Source: Nitrospiraceae bacterium
GTDB lineage: Bacteria > Nitrospirota > Nitrospiria > Nitrospirales > Nitrospiraceae
Reading direction: 5' to 3'
Length of the DNA stretch: 7,990 nucleotides
Assembly: GCA_005800255.1 (NCBI GenBank)
Contig: SYGW01000136.1
Location: 1 to 7,990 of the forward strand
The notes beneath the pieces were generated by a model, which was given only the letters and a program-made list of their open reading frames with translations, searched no databases and was not told where the DNA came from. The position numbers were made by a program, and so were the translations under genes. Positions 1 to 4,321 of the stretch are shown here, piece by piece; positions within the stretch are counted from its first letter, which is position 1; every line of letters begins with the position of its first letter.

Positions 1-680
1 GACATGCTGAGGTGAATCCACTTCAGGAACCCCTCCTTCATCTTGTCCCAACCGTAGTAATAGATGTAGAGGGTGCCGCTCTCGGCCACGAACATCAAGG
101 CATAGATGTGCATGACCGGACGGAAGATGCTCGAAAGGTATCCAAAGAAGGCCGGATAGAGAGTCAGGAAGGTGAAGATCAGAATGCCGCCCAGGATGGC
201 CGTCAACGAGTAGGCCGTCAAACTGATCTTGATGAAGTCGTAGGCGAGCTGGTCATACCTCTTAGCCATCGCCTTATCCTTCGTCATCACCCCCATGAAC
301 TCGATGACCATACAGAAAATGGGCACCGCCAAGACGAAGCTGCCGTAGTACAGGTGCTGCTGATTGGCGAACCAGAGAAGCACCCGGCTCTCGAAGTTGT
401 AGCGCGGATAGTCCTTTGAGTTGTCTCCCGTCTTGGGAGCCGGCAGTCCGGACACGACCCCCTCGGTCTTATAATAGACGTCGCGCGCCTTCTCGACCTT
501 CTTGTCCTTATCCCCCTCGCCCCCTTCTTTCTTGACCACGTCCGGGGGAGGCCCACCAGCCGGGGCCCCACCTCCGCTTGCAAGCGCAGGAACCGAGACC
601 ACGATCGGCAGGAGAAGGAGGCCAATCATCGCGCTTAACGCCATGATCGCCAGCGTCTTCTTTCTGGTCAAACTGCCCAT
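1..680 (-). CDS. Cytochrome bd-like oxidase subunit I (CydA-like), 3' end outside the window
   Basis: Probable haem-binding core subunit of a terminal oxidase in the cytoplasmic membrane. Only the first 226 codons lie in the window. The ATG at 680 follows a strong ribosome site (AAGGAGGAA, 684-692). Residues 1-35 form a signal-like segment. A charged Lys/Asp/Glu linker follows, then RDVYYKTEG (66-74) and the first core helix with QQH (His109), which aligns with the high-spin haem histidine of CydA. FVAES with Glu200, followed by YYYGWDK (207-213), matches the conserved CydA helix-3 pattern of a Glu followed by GWDR. It is a clear paralog of the complete protein at 4318-6240: QQH, LYPxF, FVAES and YYY(G/S)WD occur in the same order. 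The long N-terminal extension before helix 1 is not typical of CydA. Two single-helix proteins lie directly upstream in the same orientation. The CydA-like call is secure; quinol or cytochrome c as electron donor cannot be decided from this fragment. Confidence 0.85.
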   Translation of the reverse strand, partial: MGSLTRKKTLAIMALSAMIGLLLLPIVVSVPALASGGGAPAGGPPPDVVKKEGGEGDKDKKVEKARDVYYKTEGVVSGLPAPKTGDNSKDYPRYNFESRVLLWFANQQHLYYGSFVLAVPIFCMVIEFMGVMTKDKAMAKRYDQLAYDFIKISLTAYSLTAILGGILIFTFLTLYPAFFGYLSSIFRPVMHIYALMFVAESGTLYIYYYGWDKMKEGFLKWIHLSM

Positions 681-788
681 GGCTTCCTCCTTAAACAAAA
701 GCTGACACGAGATGGTTGCAAAACAAACTTGCGCCCGAAACCAGACGCTCTCGCCCTACGTCGGTGCGGCGCGCCATAATGACTGCGA

Positions 789-920
789 TTACTTCCGGAA
801 CAGATACCAATAGTCCAAGCCCTGCATGTCCATCAGAGCATGATCTACGAACGTAAAAAAACTCACGGCGATAATCACGGATACGATCACAGCGATGACG
901 GGATTGTTCAGCGCGCTCAT
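789..920 (-). CDS. 43-aa single-helix membrane protein
   Basis: An ATG at 920 opens a 43-codon frame ending in TAA. It is preceded by a purine-rich ribosome site (GGAGGAGAGGGGA) within 20 bases. Residues 7-25 are a continuous hydrophobic helix (PVIAVIVSVIIAVSFFTFV). A short tail follows with an acidic/His patch (DHALMD, 26-31) and an aromatic end (LDYWYLFRK). It lies 108 bases upstream of the CydA-like gene at 680 and downstream of another single-helix gene, all on the same strand. Canonical bd oxidases carry one-helix subunits of about this size (CydX, CydH), so a small oxidase subunit is a reasonable inference. I see no sequence similarity to CydX, so no symbol is given. The frame is too short for most gene callers, but the ribosome site and protein character support it. 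Confidence 0.68.
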   Translation of the reverse strand: MSALNNPVIAVIVSVIIAVSFFTFVDHALMDMQGLDYWYLFRK

Positions 921-937
921 TGCTCCCCTCTCCTCCT

Positions 938-961
938 GCCACGCCATATCACCCGCGTGGC
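938..961 (-). other. Hairpin between the two small membrane-protein genes
   Basis: GCCACGC (938-944) and GCGTGGC (955-961) form a perfect 7-bp stem with a 10-base loop. It lies in the 68-base gap between the 46-aa gene and the 43-aa gene, directly upstream of the latter's ribosome site. No U-run follows in the minus transcript, so it is not a standard terminator. A role in mRNA processing or stability, or in setting the ratio of the small proteins, is possible but unproven. Confidence 0.4.
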
Positions 962-988
962 ACACCAGATCAGATTAAGAACCACTGT

Positions 989-1129
989 TTAGCAGGGGCA
1001 CTGGATGCCCGCAAACCAATAAAAAAACCAGAGACCGACCGCGCAAGTGACGTAGAAAATCATCTTGCCGATCTTGATCTTCAACTCGCTATCCGGCGTG
1101 CCTGGTGCGCTTGCGACTGCTTCTCCCAT
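989..1129 (-). CDS. 46-aa single-helix membrane protein with CPC C-terminus
   Basis: The ATG at 1129 follows a ribosome site (TGAGGAGAG) at a 5-7 base distance. The frame has 46 codons and ends in TAA. Residues 1-22 are soluble and mildly charged (SELKIKIGK at 14-22). Residues 23-41 form an aromatic-rich helix (MIFYVTCAVGLWFFYWFAG). The protein ends IQCPC, with cysteines at 44 and 46 just past the helix and a third, Cys29, inside it. By the positive-inside rule the C-terminus is probably periplasmic, where paired cysteines could bind metal or haem or form a disulfide. It is the first gene after the consensus promoter at 1301-1329 and precedes the 43-aa gene and the CydA-like gene. An oxidase accessory role is inferred from position only; I recognise no family. 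Confidence 0.68.
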   Translation of the reverse strand: MGEAVASAPGTPDSELKIKIGKMIFYVTCAVGLWFFYWFAGIQCPC

Positions 1130-1198
1130 TGTCTCTCTCCTCAGCTACAACCTTGGTTGAGGGTCCGCGTTCCGCTTATAACAACGCTCGTCTGGATC

Positions 1199-1220
1199 GC
1201 CTGCCAACGCCTTGACAGGC
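1199..1220 (-). promoter_or_regulatory. 9-bp leader stem-loop upstream of the small-subunit/oxidase genes
   Basis: Read on the minus strand, GCCTGTCAA (1220-1212), loop GGCG and TTGGCAGGC (1207-1199) pair over nine positions. Eight are Watson-Crick pairs and one is a G-U wobble. On the plus strand the same position would be an A-C mismatch, so the helix is intact only in the minus transcript. That favours an RNA element in the leader of the genes at 1129 and below. No U-tract follows, so it is not a simple intrinsic terminator. The arms contain TTGACA (plus) and TTGGCA (minus), which look like -35 boxes but are explained by the stem. Confidence 0.45.
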
Positions 1221-1273
1221 CGCTAAGTCTATGTTATTGCTCTCTTCGTCGTTTTTACTGATGAGGGCACACG

Positions 1274-1378
1274 ATGAGCAAAAATTCAAAAGTGTTCGAC
1301 ATTATAGTTTTGGCCGGAATGGTTGTCAATATAATTTTGGCCGTGTTTTTGATCCTCTATTACTTTGATTTTCTATGA
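1274..1378 (+). CDS. Possible 34-aa single-helix membrane protein
   Basis: An ATG at 1274 opens a 34-codon frame ending in TGA. The frame starts MSKNSKVFD and then forms one long hydrophobic helix (about residues 9-30, rich in I, V, L and ending ILYYFDFL). A weak ribosome site (GAGGG, 1263-1267) sits seven bases upstream. The 3' end overlaps the end of the minus-strand gene at 1373 by six bases. In favour: a basic N-terminus with one clean helix, as in its neighbours. Against: it is the only plus-strand gene here, it contains a perfect minus-strand promoter (1301-1329), and AT-rich DNA tends to encode hydrophobic residues by chance. Function unknown. Confidence 0.33.
   Translation: MSKNSKVFDIIVLAGMVVNIILAVFLILYYFDFL
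1301..1329 (-). promoter_or_regulatory. Perfect consensus sigma70-type promoter reading minus
   Basis: On the minus strand the -35 box TTGACA (1329-1324) and the -10 box TATAAT (1306-1301) are both exact and separated by 17 bases. Transcription should start at about 1293-1296, giving a leader of roughly 165 bases before the ATG at 1129. The genes served would be the 46-aa protein, the 43-aa protein and the CydA-like subunit at 1-680. By simple arithmetic an exact match at this one spacing is expected about 0.001 times in this window on both strands, before correcting for the local AT richness. A strong housekeeping promoter here would make the second oxidase block independent of the upstream operon. 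Confidence 0.7.
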
Positions 1379-2287
1379 CTTTTTGTTTGTCGTCGGCTTA
1401 GTCACGCTCACCTCTCCAGGCCCGGAAACCGCACAACGAAAGCCGATCGTCTCATCGCGAAAATCAGGGACCATTTTGCTCCGGCTGGTAATTCGCACGT
1501 CCGTCCCCACACTGGTATACCCGCCGCCCCGCATCACTCGAAACACCCCATAGTCGGGGCCTGCGGGATTGCGATCGACTGTGTCGCGATAGGCCTCTTC
1601 CCCGTACCAATCGGCCACCCATTCCATCACATTCCCCGTTCCATCCGCCACGCCAAACGGGCTGACGTCCCGCTTGAACGATCCCGCCGGCGCCGTAGCG
1701 TCGAACCCATCCCGAGGCGAGCCTCCGTTGAACGCCAACTGATCCGGCTCGTTCCCCCATGGCCAGAGCCGGCCATCCACACCGCGCATGGCTTTCTCCC
1801 ATTCCGCTTCGGTGGGCAGCCGCTTGCCCTTCCACCGACAATAGGCATCGGCGTCTTCCCATGACACGTAGGTCGCAGGCTGGTTCATTCCCTTCATGCG
1901 GCTGATATTCTTGGCATAGCGAGACGGAGGCGCGGCCTTCCGATGACCCGTCGCAGCGACAAAGGCTTGATACTGCGCATTGGTGACTTCATAGCGATTG
2001 ATGGAGAATGCGTCTACGTATATGGTCCGTTCCGGCTGCTCGTCATAGCCCCCCGCCTTGGTGCCCCGCAGGAAGGGGCCGGCTGGAATCATGACCATCT
2101 CGTCGGGAATCGGCAGCTCGCTGGAATCTGACTGGCCGGCTACAGAGTGGGCCGGAGACGAGTCTTCTCCAGGGACGGGAGGGGCTTCCGGAGGCGGTGT
2201 CGTGCCCCGCAAGATCCCCATGACGGGGAAGCTGGTAAAGGCAAGCACCACCAGCAGGAAGGCGATTTTGAATTTGGTTTCGAGCAT
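1373..2287 (-). CDS. Membrane-anchored SUMF1/FGE-fold protein lacking catalytic cysteines (second of tandem pair)
   Basis: 304 aa. Residues 5-24 form an N-terminal helix that is a signal anchor or signal peptide, followed by a Pro/Ser-rich linker to about residue 60. The FGE-sulfatase (SUMF1) domain fills about 64-286. Family landmarks are MVMIPAGPF (64-72), RYEVTNAQY (98-106), YVSWEDADAYCRW (140-152), GKRLPTEAEWEKA (154-166), the PWG of WPWGNE (175-180), DGTGNVMEWVADWY (215-228), RGGGY (253-257) and IGFRCA (281-286). True formylglycine-generating enzymes have two cysteines just after the RGGS(W/Y) motif; here those positions are Ser259 and Val264. The fold should form, but FGE oxidase activity should not. 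The protein probably acts outside the membrane on a partner or in complex assembly, as suggested for SUMF1-like NirV beside nitrite reductase genes. It starts 47 bases after its paralog with no clear ribosome site, so expression may depend on coupling. It is the last gene of the upstream block. Confidence 0.9.
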   Translation of the reverse strand: MLETKFKIAFLLVVLAFTSFPVMGILRGTTPPPEAPPVPGEDSSPAHSVAGQSDSSELPIPDEMVMIPAGPFLRGTKAGGYDEQPERTIYVDAFSINRYEVTNAQYQAFVAATGHRKAAPPSRYAKNISRMKGMNQPATYVSWEDADAYCRWKGKRLPTEAEWEKAMRGVDGRLWPWGNEPDQLAFNGGSPRDGFDATAPAGSFKRDVSPFGVADGTGNVMEWVADWYGEEAYRDTVDRNPAGPDYGVFRVMRGGGYTSVGTDVRITSRSKMVPDFRDETIGFRCAVSGPGEVSVTKPTTNKKS

Positions 2288-2334
2288 GGCTCGGAACGTA
2301 GGCCCTGGACGGCCGGCACTGCGCCGCGGCGAGC

Positions 2335-3258
2335 CTAGCCTTTGACTTTTTTCGCGTCAGCACGCGGCTCGTCCGCATCCCTGGCGCAGCGGACTCCGAT
2401 CGTCGTGTCGGTTCTCCACATTTTAGCCTGAAAGCGTTTTGAGAGCCGCGCATTGTGAGACGTTTCGCGCCAGGACCCTCCGCGGATCACCTTGTGTTGC
2501 CCGTCTTCAGGCCCAAGCGGATCCCGATAGGGCGTCTTTTGATAATACTGTTCGCCATAGGTGTCGGCAACCCATTCGGCCACGTTCCCCGTCATGTCAT
2601 ACAACCCGTACGGGCTGCGCCCCGATTCAAAGGACCCCGGCTGGGCCAGGTACTTGAAGCCGTCCTCGTCGCCATCCACGTTCGCGTGGCCCGAGCCAAA
2701 GTCATCCCCCCAAGGGTACCGCCGCTTGCCCTCACCACGGCCAGCCTTTTCCCACTCCGCCTCGGTAGGCAGTCGCTTGCCGGCCCACTTACAGTAGGCT
2801 TCCGCATCGGCCCAAGACATGCCCATGGCCGGCAATTCCGGCTTCAAAATTTTCGCCTGGTCGTCTTCAAACACCGGGATAAACGGTTTGCCACGCTTGG
2901 TCATCTTGACGAAGCGCTCATACTCGGCTTGGGTCACTTCCTTTTTATCCATATAATAGGTCCCCAGGTAGACCTGGTGTTCGGGCGCCTCGTCCGGATC
3001 TCCGTCCTTGCTGCCCATCGTAAACGGCCCTTCCGGAATCTGGACCATCTCGCGACCGTCGTCGCCGACGGTCGTCTTATAAATCGAATAGTCCCGTGGT
3101 GCCACCGTGGCGACCGGCTTGTCCTCCACCACGATGGACGCAACCAACAGACGCTGCTGCTTGGCCCGGTACGACTCGTAGACCAACCCCACGATCATCA
3201 AGATGAAGGAAGCAAAGACAAAGACGATCGCCCCGATCAAGACGCCTCTATTTTCCAT
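2335..3258 (-). CDS. Membrane-anchored SUMF1/FGE-fold protein lacking catalytic cysteines (first of tandem pair)
   Basis: 307 aa. Residues 6-27 are a transmembrane anchor; residues 28-69 are a linker. The SUMF1 domain runs from MVQIPEGPFTMGS (71-83) to IGVRCA (287-292). Other landmarks are DKKEVTQAEYERFV (104-117), MSWADAEAYCKWAGKRLPTE (147-166), YPWGDDFG (181-188), DMTGNVAEWVADTYGE (221-236) and IRGGSW (258-263). The two positions of the FGE catalytic cysteines are Glu265 and Ala270, so it should not generate formylglycine. The C-terminal tail after 292 is charged. The ATG at 3258 follows GAGGA, six bases after the stop of the glycine-zipper protein gene, so the two are translationally coupled. 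With its paralog at 1373-2287 it forms a tandem duplication, and the two proteins could heterodimerise on the periplasmic face. Binding to or maturing the neighbouring oxidase is inferred from position. Confidence 0.9.
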   Translation of the reverse strand: MENRGVLIGAIVFVFASFILMIVGLVYESYRAKQQRLLVASIVVEDKPVATVAPRDYSIYKTTVGDDGREMVQIPEGPFTMGSKDGDPDEAPEHQVYLGTYYMDKKEVTQAEYERFVKMTKRGKPFIPVFEDDQAKILKPELPAMGMSWADAEAYCKWAGKRLPTEAEWEKAGRGEGKRRYPWGDDFGSGHANVDGDEDGFKYLAQPGSFESGRSPYGLYDMTGNVAEWVADTYGEQYYQKTPYRDPLGPEDGQHKVIRGGSWRETSHNARLSKRFQAKMWRTDTTIGVRCARDADEPRADAKKVKG

Positions 3259-3264
3259 AGTTCC

Positions 3265-3666
3265 TCAAGAAGCCTCCCGGTTCTCACCTGACGGGGTTTG
3301 TATTTGCGCCGCACCCTGCTTGCGCTCGGCCCACACGTCCATCAGCATGGAGTACTGGACACCCAGGAACCCGCCCATCGCCGCCCCAGCCCCCGCGCCG
3401 ACTGAAATCTTCTCCGCCCCGGCCAGCAGCCAGGCCAAGAGACCGCCCAGGATCGTCCCGATCAGGATGCTGATCAGAAATCGGCGCCCCCCGAAGAGTC
3501 CGACCACCGTTCCCATGACCAGGCCGATCCCGACGGCAATCGGCAATACCTCCCTCCCCATGAGCAATCCCAGCAACGCGCCCACGGTTCCCATGACCAG
3601 CGCGCCCAAGAGCATGTCAACGATTTTGCGGAATGAGGTTTGAGACATGGCGCCCCTGACAGTCAC
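3265..3666 (-). CDS. Small glycine-zipper multi-pass membrane protein
   Basis: 133 aa from a GTG at 3666, which follows a good ribosome site (TGAGGA) four bases upstream. An ATG at 3648, six codons in, is an alternative (127 aa, ribosome site AGGGG). Four hydrophobic segments lie at about 15-37, 40-60, 63-83 and 88-108. They are dense in small residues: GALVMGTVGALLG, GIGLVMGTVVGLFGG, GTILGGLLAW and GAGAGAAMGGFLG. Such glycine zippers favour tight helix packing and oligomers. The tail after 112 is polar. It lies between the DUF3047 gene (19 bases upstream) and the FGE-fold gene (6 bases downstream). I recognise no named family. A small membrane scaffold or oligomeric partner is possible; no catalytic residues are visible. 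Confidence 0.8.
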   Translation of the reverse strand: MTVRGAMSQTSFRKIVDMLLGALVMGTVGALLGLLMGREVLPIAVGIGLVMGTVVGLFGGRRFLISILIGTILGGLLAWLLAGAEKISVGAGAGAAMGGFLGVQYSMLMDVWAERKQGAAQIQTPSGENREAS

Positions 3667-3685
3667 ATGTTCCTCAGAAGCACCG

Positions 3686-4321
3686 CTAGTGGGACAACAC
3701 GGTCAACGAACCGAAATCCACTTCTACGCCGGGCCCGCCTTGCAGGGAAATGCCCCAGGCTTTGTCGGCCGGCTCATGCTGGTGGATACGCTTGAAGTCT
3801 TCGTAAACGTTCACGCGTTCTTCGATCCATTCTCCGATCGGCTGCGGCCCGGACCGGAGGATGATCTCGGATGCTCCGAACATCCCCCCTTCCGTCGTCG
3901 TGCCTTTCGCCTTCGTCGCACTCCACACATATTTATTCGACACGGGAATCACCATCAAATCCGTGTCCAACGACACGAACACGGCGGCGATGGGCTCCGC
4001 CCCGGCCGGCGCCGCCTTCAGCCGCCAGCGCCAGGTGAGCACCGGCATGGCTTTCGGGGCCCATAATATATTCCGTTTGTAAATCCGTTGATCCGCCTTG
4101 CGCACGGCCAGGAAGGGTTGCGCGCCGTCCAGTTGCACCGTATAACTCTGCCTGGCTTTTCCTTCCCCATGCTGGGCTTTCCACTCCTTCGGAAATCCGT
4201 CTGCGTCTTTCGCGGTGAAATCTTCCAGCACTGCTTGTCCGGCCGGCTGGGCTTCCAGCTCCGCCCACGATACATACAGACACAATACGCCGACCAGAGC
4301 CGCCGACACAAACCGCATCAT
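3686..4321 (-). CDS. Secreted DUF3047 domain protein
   Basis: 211 aa from the ATG at 4321, which overlaps the stop of the oxidase gene as ATGA. A longer frame to 4429 exists but would read through the oxidase C-terminus and displace the signal peptide, so I reject it. Residues 3-20 are a hydrophobic signal sequence with probable cleavage near AELEA (20-24). The rest fits DUF3047: VLEDF (31-35), GFPKEW (42-47), a central PVLTWRWRL (93-101), the strand pair IAAVFVSLDTDLMVIP (111-126), YVWS (131-134), GEWIEERVNVYEDFKR (163-178) and a final WGISLQ (189-194). The family is thought to be a beta-sandwich of unknown function, so the likely place is the periplasm. Overlap with the CydA-like gene indicates coupled translation and suggests a role near the oxidase. 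The family call is from memory of its pattern. Confidence 0.85.
   Translation of the reverse strand: MMRFVSAALVGVLCLYVSWAELEAQPAGQAVLEDFTAKDADGFPKEWKAQHGEGKARQSYTVQLDGAQPFLAVRKADQRIYKRNILWAPKAMPVLTWRWRLKAAPAGAEPIAAVFVSLDTDLMVIPVSNKYVWSATKAKGTTTEGGMFGASEIILRSGPQPIGEWIEERVNVYEDFKRIHQHEPADKAWGISLQGGPGVEVDFGSLTVLSH

Noticed and set aside
1178..1207. A second minus-strand promoter, TTGGCA-N18-TGTTAT
   Set aside because: The -35-like box is one arm of the stem-loop at 1199-1220 and the -10 matches only four of six bases, so the exact consensus promoter at 1301-1329 is the better call.
1212..1240. A plus-strand promoter, TTGACA-N17-TATTGC, for the 34-aa frame
   Set aside because: The -35 box is the other arm of the same stem-loop and the -10 match is poor. 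It is possible but not supported.
1274..1372. An intrinsic terminator after the last FGE-fold gene
   Set aside because: No GC-rich stem followed by a U-run is visible on the minus strand, so readthrough into the second block cannot be excluded.
1373..3258. Active formylglycine-generating enzymes that mature a sulfatase
   Set aside because: Both copies lack the two catalytic cysteines after the RGG motif, and no sulfatase gene is present in the window.
2455..3291. A 278-codon open frame on the plus strand
   Set aside because: It lies fully antisense to a clear SUMF1/FGE-fold gene, with Arg/His/Leu-rich composition and no recognisable motif.
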